Source: Campylobacteraceae bacterium (GTDB lineage Bacteria > Campylobacterota > Campylobacteria > Campylobacterales > Sulfurospirillaceae). From it: DNA of 12,141 bases. A program made the translations under genes and the position numbers. The stretch is taken from assembly GCA_019162915.1 (NCBI GenBank), contig JAFLKZ010000168.1, forward strand, positions 1 through 12,141. Reading direction: 5' to 3'. Shown here piece after piece: positions 5,711 to 12,141 of this stretch (positions are counted from its first letter, which is position 1; every line of letters starts with the position of its first letter). The notes beneath the pieces are model-generated. The model was not told the origin of the DNA, did not search any database, and saw only the letters and a program-made list of their open reading frames with translations.

Positions 5711-7290
5711 GCTTTTTTAACAATTTGCCGAATAAGTAGTTGTGGGGTAACAAGTCCACGATAGTCGTTACGTGAAACCGTAAACAAGATATCTATTCGC
5801 TCGCCTTGTTTTGCCTTAATGTCGTAATTAAAAAATAGTGCTTCAAGCGAGTTGCTACCCTCTTGTAAAATAAGTTTTAAGTGTTGTCCTTCTTTACCGA
5901 TAAGTCTATCCACTTTGATTAGAATATTTTTAAGTAAGAAGCTTGGTTTTGGATTTTTTTGTCCATAAGGTTCTTGATTTTCAAGTATTTCGAGTAATTC
6001 AAAATCAATCTGATCGGCTGATATCTCGCCTAAAACATCACCATCTGCTTCAAGTTCTGCTATGGTAATTCTGCTCGATGCTTGAATAATTTTTTCTTTA
6101 AATTCTAAGAGATTTTTAACATCGATAGAAACACCCGCCGCACCTTTGTGTCCACCAAATCCTAAAAGAATTTCTTCTTGCTCACGAATTAGCGACAAAA
6201 TATCGACTGTACCAATGCCTCTTGCACTGCCTTTGGCTTTATCATCTTTAATCGAAAAAACAATGGCAGGTTTTTTAAAACGTTTTGAAAGTCTAGAAGC
6301 AACAATGCCCACAATTCCCTCATGCCAATCTTCGCCCCAAGCAACGATAATATTTTCATTTTCTTTCACATAAGGAAGTGTGGATTCAAATAAAATTCTC
6401 TCTTCATCTTTACGTGCTTCATTAAGTGATGCAATATAATCTAGTTTTTTAAGCGCATCACCCACGTCTTTTGATTTTAAAAATTCATACGAAAAATTAG
6501 CATCTTCCATTCTTCCCGAACTATTGATAAGTGGGGCTATCAAGAAAGAGATATCATCACCTTCCAAAGTTGCTTTTCCAAAATATTGTTTTATCGCTTC
6601 AAAAGCAGCGCGTTTAGAGCGGTTCAGCTCAACAATACCTTTTTTAACCATCACTCGATTCATTCCTACAAGTTCCATCATATCTGCCATAATAGCAATA
6701 GACAAAAGGTCTAAAAATTGCGATAAATCATACTCGATTCCTAACTCTTCTTTCAAAGAGGCGACTAAATACCAAGCGACTTGAGCACCACAAATCTCAC
6801 AATTAGGAAAATCACAATCTTCTTGTTTAGGATTAACAATAGCATATGCATCAGGGATAATAGAGGGAACAGTATGATGATCAGTAATGATAAGGTCAAT
6901 ACCTAACTCTTTACAAATCTTAGCTGCCTCAACAGCAGAAATGCCATTATCAACTGTGATGATGACATGAACATCTAACTTTTGCACAATTTTTGGGTTA
7001 AGTCCATATCCATCTGTAAAACGGTTAGGTATGATGAGCGAATAATCAACCCCTAAATCATCAAAAAACTGGCTCAAAATCACCGAAGAGATAACACCAT
7101 CAACATCATAATCACCAACAATAGCAATGCGCTCTTTAAGGCGTATGGCATCGGCAATTCTTTTAGAGGCGCGACCTATATCTTTAAGGGAGGAAGGGTT
7201 TGGGATTTCTCCCAAACGCGTACAGCAGTCGTTTTCAAATCTGCTTAAAAGTATCTTTTTTATATCCTCTTTGGTTAATAGTTTAACCAT
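5707..7290 (-). CDS. recJ: Single-stranded-DNA-specific 5'-3' exonuclease RecJ
   Basis: RecJ degrades single-stranded DNA from 5' ends during RecFOR recombination, mismatch repair and fork processing. The DHH phosphoesterase motifs are intact: IVGDYDVDG (Asp60, 62, 64), TVDNG (Asp114), ITDHH (137-139) and NSSGRMEDA; the DHHA1 domain carries GFGGHKGAAG, followed by the C-terminal OB-like region. At 527 residues it is shorter than the E. coli enzyme but usual for Campylobacterota. I chose ATG 7290, giving MVKLLTKEDIKK, which matches how relatives begin; the frame is open to 7332 but that stretch overlaps pyrG coding sequence. With this start the gene overlaps the pyrG stop by 8 bases, implying coupled translation; no strong Shine-Dalgarno is seen. 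pyrG followed by recJ is also found in Campylobacter jejuni. Confidence 0.94.
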   Translation of the reverse strand: MVKLLTKEDIKKILLSRFENDCCTRLGEIPNPSSLKDIGRASKRIADAIRLKERIAIVGDYDVDGVISSVILSQFFDDLGVDYSLIIPNRFTDGYGLNPKIVQKLDVHVIITVDNGISAVEAAKICKELGIDLIITDHHTVPSIIPDAYAIVNPKQEDCDFPNCEICGAQVAWYLVASLKEELGIEYDLSQFLDLLSIAIMADMMELVGMNRVMVKKGIVELNRSKRAAFEAIKQYFGKATLEGDDISFLIAPLINSSGRMEDANFSYEFLKSKDVGDALKKLDYIASLNEARKDEERILFESTLPYVKENENIIVAWGEDWHEGIVGIVASRLSKRFKKPAIVFSIKDDKAKGSARGIGTVDILSLIREQEEILLGFGGHKGAAGVSIDVKNLLEFKEKIIQASSRITIAELEADGDVLGEISADQIDFELLEILENQEPYGQKNPKPSFLLKNILIKVDRLIGKEGQHLKLILQEGSNSLEALFFNYDIKAKQGERIDILFTVSRNDYRGLVTPQLLIRQIVKKA

Positions 7291-8920
7291 CTTGACGTTT
7301 TGCAAAAGCTGCTTTTGCGAAAGAGAGAACAACTTTATTTGGATTGGTTAAACGAGAAGTGAACTCTGGGTGAAACTGAACGCCTAAAAACCACGGGTGG
7401 TCTTTCAGTTCTACTGCTTCAATCAGTCCATCACTCTCTCCACTCACGATTAATCCAGCTTTTTCAAATTCTGCACGATACGCAGGGTTTGCTTCGTATC
7501 GATGACGATGACGTTCACGCACAACTTTAGCCCCATCATACACTTCTCTTAAAAGTGAATGCGGTTTTGTTTCACACTCATATCCACCCAAACGCATCGT
7601 TCCACCCAGTGGACTTTGGAAAGTACGAAGTTGTTTCTTGCCACTCGCATCAATGAAAGAGTCGATAAGATAGATAATTGGTGCTTTACATGTAGGATTA
7701 AATTCAACAGAATTAGCATCCTCAATATGAAGAACGTTTCTTGCAAACTCTATCATCGCAAGTTGCATACCAAGACAAATGCCAAGGTAAGGAATTTTGT
7801 TTTCACGCGCATAACGAATAGCTTCCATTTTACCAACGACACCTCGTTCGCCAAAACCACCAGCAACCAAGATACCATCGACATCAGAAAGGATATTAAT
7901 ACCTTTTTCTTCTATCATCTCAGAATCAACCCATTTGATGTTTACTTTGGCATTAAGGTGCGCACCTGCATGAATAAGAGATTCGGTTAGTGACTTATAA
8001 GACTCTTTCAAATCTAGATATTTACCCACAAAAGCGATAAGTAGTTCATCACGTGGTGCAATAACGCGTTTAACCAATGTATCCCAATCATCCATATGTG
8101 GTGTTAGCTCACCTAAGTTAAGCGCCTCAGAAATGGGAACAAGAATATTTTCTTTTAAGAAGTTTAGTGGCACTTGATAGATGGTAGTAGCATCTAAACA
8201 TTCTATGACAGAATTGCGCTCTACGCCACATGAAAAGGCAAGTTTGTTTCTAAGTTCTTTTGGTAAAGGTAGCTCAGATCTACAAACCAAGATATCAGGA
8301 GTGATACCAATTCGTCTAAGCTCTTGCACCGAATGTTGCGTCGGCTTCGTTTTAAGCTCGCCTGCTGCTTTGATGTAAGGGACCAAGGTCAAGTGAATGT
8401 TCATCGCACGTCTTTTACCTAACTCACTTTTCAATGAACGTATCGCCTCTAAGAATGGCAACCCTTCTATATCTCCGACCGTTCCACCGATTTCTACAAT
8501 TAAAATGTCTTTTCCACGACCTGCTTCTTTGATACGATTAGCAATTTCATCGACGATATGAGGAATAACTTGAATTGTTTTACCCAGATAATCCCCCCGT
8601 CTTTCACGCTCAATAACAGAAGAGTAAACTTTTCCTGTCGTAAAGTTATTTGCTTGGGTAAGATTTTCATCTAAAAATCGCTCATAATGTCCCAAGTCGA
8701 GATCTGTCTCTGCACCATCATCGGTTACAAAAACCTCACCATGCTCGAGTGGACTCATCGTTCCAGGATCGACATTGATGTACGGATCGGCTTTTAAAAT
8801 GCTTACTTTAAAGCCAACATTTTTTAAAAGTGTTGAGATACTAGCCGCTGCAATGCCTTTTCCAAGTGAACTTAAAACGCCACCTGTGACAAAAATATAT
8901 TTTGTTTCTTGATTAGACAT
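7283..8920 (-). CDS. pyrG: CTP synthase
   Basis: CTP synthase aminates UTP to CTP using ATP and ammonia from glutamine, the last step of pyrimidine nucleotide synthesis. The N-terminal synthase domain begins FVTGGVLSSLGKG (P-loop, residues 11-22) and continues with the conserved KADPYINVDPGTMSP and EVFVTDDGAETDLDLGHYER. The C-terminal glutaminase domain has its nucleophile Cys382 in LGICLGMQLA and the partners His517 and Glu519 in QFHPEFTS. The 545-residue length is typical and nothing is missing. GGCGGAA on the minus strand precedes the ATG at 8920. Two identical -10 boxes lie upstream in the 68-base gap after galU, so it probably has its own promoter as well as possible read-through from galU. 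CTP feeds both RNA synthesis and, through the reductases encoded at 330-4328, dCTP supply. Confidence 0.97.
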   Translation of the reverse strand: MSNQETKYIFVTGGVLSSLGKGIAAASISTLLKNVGFKVSILKADPYINVDPGTMSPLEHGEVFVTDDGAETDLDLGHYERFLDENLTQANNFTTGKVYSSVIERERRGDYLGKTIQVIPHIVDEIANRIKEAGRGKDILIVEIGGTVGDIEGLPFLEAIRSLKSELGKRRAMNIHLTLVPYIKAAGELKTKPTQHSVQELRRIGITPDILVCRSELPLPKELRNKLAFSCGVERNSVIECLDATTIYQVPLNFLKENILVPISEALNLGELTPHMDDWDTLVKRVIAPRDELLIAFVGKYLDLKESYKSLTESLIHAGAHLNAKVNIKWVDSEMIEEKGINILSDVDGILVAGGFGERGVVGKMEAIRYARENKIPYLGICLGMQLAMIEFARNVLHIEDANSVEFNPTCKAPIIYLIDSFIDASGKKQLRTFQSPLGGTMRLGGYECETKPHSLLREVYDGAKVVRERHRHRYEANPAYRAEFEKAGLIVSGESDGLIEAVELKDHPWFLGVQFHPEFTSRLTNPNKVVLSFAKAAFAKRQDG

Positions 8921-8949
8921 GAAAATATTCCGCCTTATTTTTTTGAAAA

Positions 8950-8955
8950 ATTATA
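8950..8955 (-). promoter_or_regulatory. -10 box proximal to pyrG
   Basis: The minus strand reads TATAAT here, 30 bases before the pyrG ATG. It lies in a 10-base sequence (ATTATACTTT on the plus strand, 8950-8959) that is repeated exactly at 8978-8987. Confidence 0.5.
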
Positions 8956-8977
8956 CTTTAATTGACCTAATAAAGTG

Positions 8978-8983
8978 ATTATA
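8978..8983 (-). promoter_or_regulatory. -10 box distal to pyrG
   Basis: A second minus-strand TATAAT, 28 bases further upstream and part of the same exact 10-base direct repeat, lies just after the galU stop. It could be a second start site for pyrG or an ancestral duplication; only one of the two may be active. Confidence 0.4.
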
Positions 8984-8988
8984 CTTTT

Positions 8989-9855
8989 CTATTTACTCTT
9001 GTCATGAAAATAATTTGTAGCATCAACAAAGCCCTCTATGGAGCCACAATCAAAGCGTTTTCCTCTAAATTTATAGGCAATAACTTTACCTTGTTTAGCA
9101 AGTTCTAAAAGTGCATCAGTGATTTGAATTTCTCCACCTTTTCCAGGTTTAGTATTTTCAATAACATCAAAAATATCTGGTGTTAAAATGTATCTTCCAA
9201 TAATGGCAAGGTTCGTTGGAGCATCTTTTGGATCTGGTTTTTCAACCATGTTAGAGACACGTAAAACTGACTCATTGCCATCAACAATTTTGCCATCAAT
9301 AACACCATACTTGTTCGTCTCTTCTCTTGGTACTTCTTCTATGGCTACCACACAACAACGATACTTTTCATAGACTTCTACCATTTGTTTCAGTACAGGG
9401 TCATCCCCATTATTGTCACATAGATCATCCGCCAAAATGACAGCAAAAGGCTCATCACCAATCAATGTTTTACCCGTTAAAATAGCATGACCCAAACCTT
9501 TCATTTCTACTTGTCGGGTGTAACTAAAAGTACAATTGTCAATTAAATCACGGATTTCGTTCAAATAACTCTCTTTTGATGTTCCCTTGATTTGGTGTTC
9601 AAGCTCGTAACTAACATCAAAATGGTCTTCAATAGCACGCTTTCCACGACCCGTAACAATCGCCATTGTATCAATTCCAGCACTCACCGCTTCTTCAACA
9701 CCATATTGAATCAAGGGCTTTGTAAGAACCGGTAACATCTCTTTAGGCATGGCTTTTGTAGCGGGTAAAAATCGTGTTCCATAACCTGCTGCTGGGAATA
9801 AACATTTTTTAATTGATTTTAAAGTGTTAATTTTATATTTTGATATAGTTGACAA
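8989..9855 (-). CDS. galU: UTP-glucose-1-phosphate uridylyltransferase
   Basis: GalU makes UDP-glucose from UTP and glucose-1-phosphate, the precursor for surface polysaccharides, lipooligosaccharide and glycans. The nucleotide-binding signature LFPAAGYGTRFLPATKAMPK spans residues 19-38; ILADDLC, MVEKPDPKDAP, GGEIQITDAL and FDCGSIEGFVDA follow in the family order. At 288 residues it is full length. The start is a TTG at 9855: no ATG occurs before Met36, which is already inside the binding signature, and a strong GAGGAG sits six bases upstream. The first 13 residues are a little longer than in many homologues. It heads a minus-strand series galU-pyrG-recJ; the 68-base gap to pyrG contains promoters but no terminator that I can see. 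Divergent from a chemoreceptor gene. Confidence 0.95.
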   Translation of the reverse strand: MSTISKYKINTLKSIKKCLFPAAGYGTRFLPATKAMPKEMLPVLTKPLIQYGVEEAVSAGIDTMAIVTGRGKRAIEDHFDVSYELEHQIKGTSKESYLNEIRDLIDNCTFSYTRQVEMKGLGHAILTGKTLIGDEPFAVILADDLCDNNGDDPVLKQMVEVYEKYRCCVVAIEEVPREETNKYGVIDGKIVDGNESVLRVSNMVEKPDPKDAPTNLAIIGRYILTPDIFDVIENTKPGKGGEIQITDALLELAKQGKVIAYKFRGKRFDCGSIEGFVDATNYFHDKSK

Positions 9856-9861
9856 CTTTTG

Positions 9862-9867
9862 CTCCTC
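9862..9867 (-). promoter_or_regulatory. Shine-Dalgarno that supports the TTG start of galU
   Basis: The minus strand reads GAGGAG followed by six bases and TTG. This consensus site decides the non-ATG start of galU. Confidence 0.75.
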
Positions 9868-9897
9868 AAATTTTTATCAAATTTTATCTTAAGTGAC

Positions 9898-9914
9898 CTT
9901 ACGCTTTGCGTAAG
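9898..9914. promoter_or_regulatory. Perfect 7-bp hairpin/palindrome in the galU leader region
   Basis: CTTACGC-TTT-GCGTAAG has exact 7-base arms and a 3-base loop. It lies 43 bases upstream of the galU start. A TATAAA-like -10 on the minus strand at about 9925-9930 would place it at the beginning of the galU transcript, as a 5' leader hairpin; alternatively it is a protein-binding palindrome in the shared region. It is too far from any upstream plus-strand gene to be a terminator for one. Confidence 0.4.
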
Positions 9915-10012
9915 TTTCTCTCTTTTTATATTAGTGTAAAATCTAATCATATCTCTATTTTTTTCTTCCCATTTTAAACGTTCTCATGCTGATGTCATAC
10001 AACATTTGATAA

Positions 10013-10018
10013 TATAAT
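10013..10018 (+). promoter_or_regulatory. -10 box of the chemoreceptor gene
   Basis: TATAAT lies in TTTGATAATATAATAG, 31 bases before the ATG at 10050, with no good -35 hexamer. I see no sigma-54 (GG-N10-GC) site, so housekeeping transcription is likely. Confidence 0.55.
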
Positions 10019-10027
10019 AGAAAATAC

Positions 10028-10037
10028 TTACATGTAA
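10028..10037. repeat. TTACATGTAA palindrome in the chemoreceptor leader
   Basis: This 10-base perfect palindrome lies between the -10 box and the ATG and overlaps the AAAGG ribosome site at 10036-10040. The same 9-base core TTACATGTA occurs four more times in the window (in coding sequence at about 3164-3172, 5292-5300, 7686-7694 and 10293-10301). Here it is well placed to act as an operator or to mask the ribosome site, but it may only be one copy of a genome-wide motif. Confidence 0.35.
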
Positions 10038-10049
10038 AGGTTACAAATT

Positions 10050-11717
10050 ATGCTCAAAAATTATTTCTTAAAAATCGGAGCTATTTTTACTGTTCTTTTT
10101 ATAGTCTTAATCATTGTTTCTATATTTTTTCCACAACCCATAGTGATATCTATTACTGCTTTGATAGTTTTTGTGATAGCACTTACTAGTATTTATAAAC
10201 TTTTGCTTTCACCAATAAATGAGGCTTTTGAGTCCATCTCAAAACTGGATGCAAGGGTTAAAAATGAGAGAGAAGCTTACAAACAAAACTTTTTACATGT
10301 AAGCCAAAACAACTCTTTTATTAAAGTACTTTTTGCAAAAGTTTATGGACTTATTGGTATTTTGACAAACTTGAGTGAAGACTACTCTCAAAGTGCAGGG
10401 AAAAATTCTATTGCCACTGCGCAACTGATGTTTTCAATCGACAATATGTCTAAAAAACTTGATGAAAAAGCACAATCTATCTCAGAGATTTCCGCTTCAG
10501 CTCAAAATATCTTTGAACACGTCAATATCGTCAGTGCTAATTCACAAGAAGCTTCCTCATTTGCAAAAATTTCAATGAGTGAGAGTCGTAAAACTATTCA
10601 GGAGCTTAATGAAATCATCCAAAAAATGAACAATATTAATGTTCAAACTACGGATGCCTCAACAAAAGTGAATGAACTTAAAGCTAAATCTATCACCATT
10701 CAAAATGTTACTACGGTTATCGATGACATAGCAGATCAAACCAATCTTTTAGCCCTTAATGCTGCCATAGAAGCGGCGCGTGCGGGAGAACACGGACGTG
10801 GATTTGCTGTCGTTGCCGATGAAGTACGCAACTTAGCGGAGCGAACTTCAAAATCGACCAGTGAAGTTAGCATTATCGTTAAACAAATTCAACAAGATAC
10901 CAATGATGCTTTTGGCACCATCGAAGAACTTCGCAAAGAAGTAGACCATGCGACCGAAAAAGTACAATTTGTAGGTAATGAAATCAAAATTTTTATCAGC
11001 AATGCTGAGAAGATAGAACAACAAATCGCTAATATTGCCCAAAGTTCCGACCATAATAGTGACCAACTCCTTAACATAAAAGAAGCAATTGCTAAAATCA
11101 GTGATCAATTAAAAGCTGGCACAGAAGAGATGAAAAGAATTTCTGGACAAACAGAGAGTATTATCAATGGTGCTGAATCTGCCCATGAAAATTTGAGTGA
11201 ATTTGCTATGGATGAGTACCATGAGAAGATGTATGGCTTGTGCAAAGATGCCAAAGAGCAAGTAGAAAAAGCACTCAACGATGCAATAGAAAGTGGAAAA
11301 TTCTCCGTTGAAGATGCTTTTACTACGAACTTTAAACCTATTCCTAACACCAATCCTCAAAAGTTTTCTACAAATTATGACACCTATACAGACACAGCAT
11401 TTGGCCCCATAATAGACAAAATTATGAGAGAAAACTCTAATGCTTTATACTCTGTTGCCATGCATAAATCAGGATATATTCCAACACACAATGCAAGAGC
11501 GCCACTAACGGGTAATTATGAAAAAGACCTCTTTGGCAATCGAACAAAACGAATCTTTACCGATAGAGGTCGAAGAGGTGCCAACCATGAAAAACGAGTC
11601 TTGCTTCAAACCTACCGAAGAGAAGATGGCGTAGTTATGCACGATATCTCTATGCCAATCTATATAAAAGGAAAGCATTGGGGCGGATACAGAATAGGCT
11701 ATAAACCTAAAGATTAA
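10050..11717 (+). CDS. Methyl-accepting chemotaxis protein with a C-terminal sensory-like domain
   Basis: This is a membrane-anchored chemoreceptor that controls the CheA kinase. Two hydrophobic helices, about 9-27 and 31-49, are joined by only a few residues (PQPI), so there is almost no periplasmic part. The signalling domain follows, with the highly conserved tip ADQTNLLALNAAIEAARAGE (from residue 228) and GRGFAVVADEVRNLAERT. After the coiled coil, residues 388-555 form an extra cytoplasmic domain with ALYSVAMHKSGYIPTHNAR, NRTKRIFTDRGRRGA, LLQTYRREDGVVMHDISMP and a final HWGGYRIGY. I recall the same C-terminal module in chemoreceptors of other proteobacteria, where it looks Cache/PAS-like; its ligand is unknown. 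The inferred role is sensing an intracellular or membrane-derived cue. TAAAGG precedes the ATG by nine bases. A terminator follows, so it is probably monocistronic. Confidence 0.93.
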   Translation: MLKNYFLKIGAIFTVLFIVLIIVSIFFPQPIVISITALIVFVIALTSIYKLLLSPINEAFESISKLDARVKNEREAYKQNFLHVSQNNSFIKVLFAKVYGLIGILTNLSEDYSQSAGKNSIATAQLMFSIDNMSKKLDEKAQSISEISASAQNIFEHVNIVSANSQEASSFAKISMSESRKTIQELNEIIQKMNNINVQTTDASTKVNELKAKSITIQNVTTVIDDIADQTNLLALNAAIEAARAGEHGRGFAVVADEVRNLAERTSKSTSEVSIIVKQIQQDTNDAFGTIEELRKEVDHATEKVQFVGNEIKIFISNAEKIEQQIANIAQSSDHNSDQLLNIKEAIAKISDQLKAGTEEMKRISGQTESIINGAESAHENLSEFAMDEYHEKMYGLCKDAKEQVEKALNDAIESGKFSVEDAFTTNFKPIPNTNPQKFSTNYDTYTDTAFGPIIDKIMRENSNALYSVAMHKSGYIPTHNARAPLTGNYEKDLFGNRTKRIFTDRGRRGANHEKRVLLQTYRREDGVVMHDISMPIYIKGKHWGGYRIGYKPKD

Positions 11718-11751
11718 ATCATCATTACTTCCATTCTTTGAGTATCAATAA

Positions 11752-11781
11752 TAAAAAGAAGATTTCCAAATCTTCTTTTTA
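11752..11781. terminator. Bidirectional intrinsic terminator after the chemoreceptor gene
   Basis: Exact 14-base arms (11752-11765 and 11768-11781, core GAAGATTT/AAATCTTC) surround two bases, flanked by an A-run on the left and a T-run on the right within the arms. It starts 35 bases after the stop codon. The A/T-run symmetry lets it work on both strands. Confidence 0.85.
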
Positions 11782-11962
11782 CCTTAAACATCTCCAAAAA
11801 CTTCACAAATTCAATCAAATATTACTTTATAAATTTAAATAAATCTTAATACTTAAAAAATTTCTTAATATTTTAAAATAAATTAAAGTGTAAATAAGTT
11901 ACCTTAATTGTGTATTCTGAATAAATTATTATATATTAATTGATTTTTAAGTTTTATTCTAT

Positions 11963-11968
11963 TATAAT
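11963..11968 (+). promoter_or_regulatory. -10 box of the 35-codon gene
   Basis: A TATAAT lies 24 bases before the ATG at 11993, preceded by about 130 bases of extremely AT-rich sequence with spaced T/A tracts, as seen upstream of strong Campylobacterota promoters. The stretch 11782-11962 holds no gene that I can see. Confidence 0.6.
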
Positions 11969-11992
11969 TCCAAAAATTTAAAAGGAGCTAAA

Positions 11993-12100
11993 ATGTTCAG
12001 AAAAATAAATACTATAAAAGCTGGAATAGCAATTACACTTGCAAATGCTGTTTTGTTCGCTTTAGGCTTTATATACTTGGTACAAAGCCAATCGATTTAA
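11993..12100 (+). CDS. 35-residue membrane peptide, probably the truncated start of a second chemoreceptor
   Basis: The reading frame has a perfect AAAGGAG (11982-11987 region) and an upstream TATAAT, so it should be well expressed. The peptide starts MFRKINTIKAG and continues with one hydrophobic helix, about residues 11-30 (AGIAITLANAVLFALGFIYL), then QSQSI and stop. A short basic start followed by a first membrane helix ending in a QSQ-like exit is typical of chemoreceptors, and another receptor gene lies immediately upstream. The expected periplasmic domain is absent: all three plus-strand frames close soon after 12085. It is therefore either a gene broken by deletion or insertion whose junction lies near 12085-12100, or a genuine small membrane protein. 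The sequence ends 41 bases later, so I cannot decide. Confidence 0.5.
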   Translation: MFRKINTIKAGIAITLANAVLFALGFIYLVQSQSI

Positions 12101-12141
12101 TACATTTCGATTGATTTAGTTTGAATCTTATTTTCTCGAAG

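Noticed and set aside
7291..7332. Upstream extension of recJ by 14 residues
   Set aside because: It is translated from pyrG coding sequence in another frame and does not match the usual RecJ start; the ATG at 7290 fits better.
7559..7990. Plus-strand 143-codon open frame opposite pyrG
   Set aside because: Antisense shadow of the conserved CTP synthase coding sequence, without a ribosome site or recognisable motifs.
12097..12141. Minus-strand open frame at the right edge (14 codons before TAA) as the end of a transposase
   Set aside because: Too short to recognise, and no inverted repeat or target duplication can be identified inside the window.
1..12141. CRISPR arrays, tRNA or rRNA genes, complete insertion sequences
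   Set aside because: Scanning by eye found no regularly spaced repeats, cloverleaf or rRNA-like sequence, and no complete transposase frame.

Overview
The window looks like chromosomal DNA of a Campylobacterota (epsilonproteobacterium), most likely Sulfurospirillum or a close relative. The DNA is AT-rich with extended TATAAT -10 boxes and no clear -35 elements. The gene set and pairings (pyrG followed by recJ, a class Ia NrdB of the Campylobacter/Helicobacter type, a NrdG2-type activase, several chemoreceptors) also fit that group. The genus is an inference from protein style, not from a search.

Layout. Positions 1-99 hold the first 33 codons of an unrecognised minus-strand gene. Positions 100-329 are a divergent regulatory region with two strong palindromes and a TATAAT box. 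Positions 330-5710 are one tight plus-strand run: nrdD, a 54-residue gene, nrdG, nrdB, a nitrilase-superfamily hydrolase and pcm. Positions 5707-9855 are a minus-strand run read right to left: galU, pyrG, recJ. pcm and recJ converge and overlap by 4 bases. Positions 9856-10049 are a divergent promoter region. Positions 10050-11717 encode a chemoreceptor, followed by a bidirectional hairpin terminator. From 11993 a strong promoter and ribosome site drive only a 35-codon reading frame that resembles the start of a second chemoreceptor.

How the genes work together. The left run is a deoxynucleotide-supply operon. It combines the oxygen-sensitive class III reductase (NrdD with its activase NrdG) with the small subunit of the oxygen-dependent class Ia enzyme (NrdB, whose large subunit NrdA is not here). 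Two further genes, a C-N hydrolase and protein-isoaspartate repair, ride along. The minus run supplies UDP-glucose (GalU) and CTP (PyrG) and a 5'-3' single-strand exonuclease for repair (RecJ). The right end is chemotaxis.

The most notable observation is that the class III reductase appears to be split. The 702-residue NrdD ends just after its C-terminal CxxH/CxxC metal site and contains no glycyl-radical motif. The RVMGY-type glycyl-radical segment is instead carried by the separately initiated 54-residue protein immediately downstream, with its own perfect Shine-Dalgarno. This resembles a built-in, obligatory version of the YfiD/GrcA spare glycyl-radical domain. Other points are the two palindromes upstream of nrdD, a recurrent TTACATGTA palindrome (five copies in 12 kb), a chemoreceptor with its sensory-looking domain at the cytoplasmic C-terminus, and the abruptly ending 35-codon gene at the right edge.
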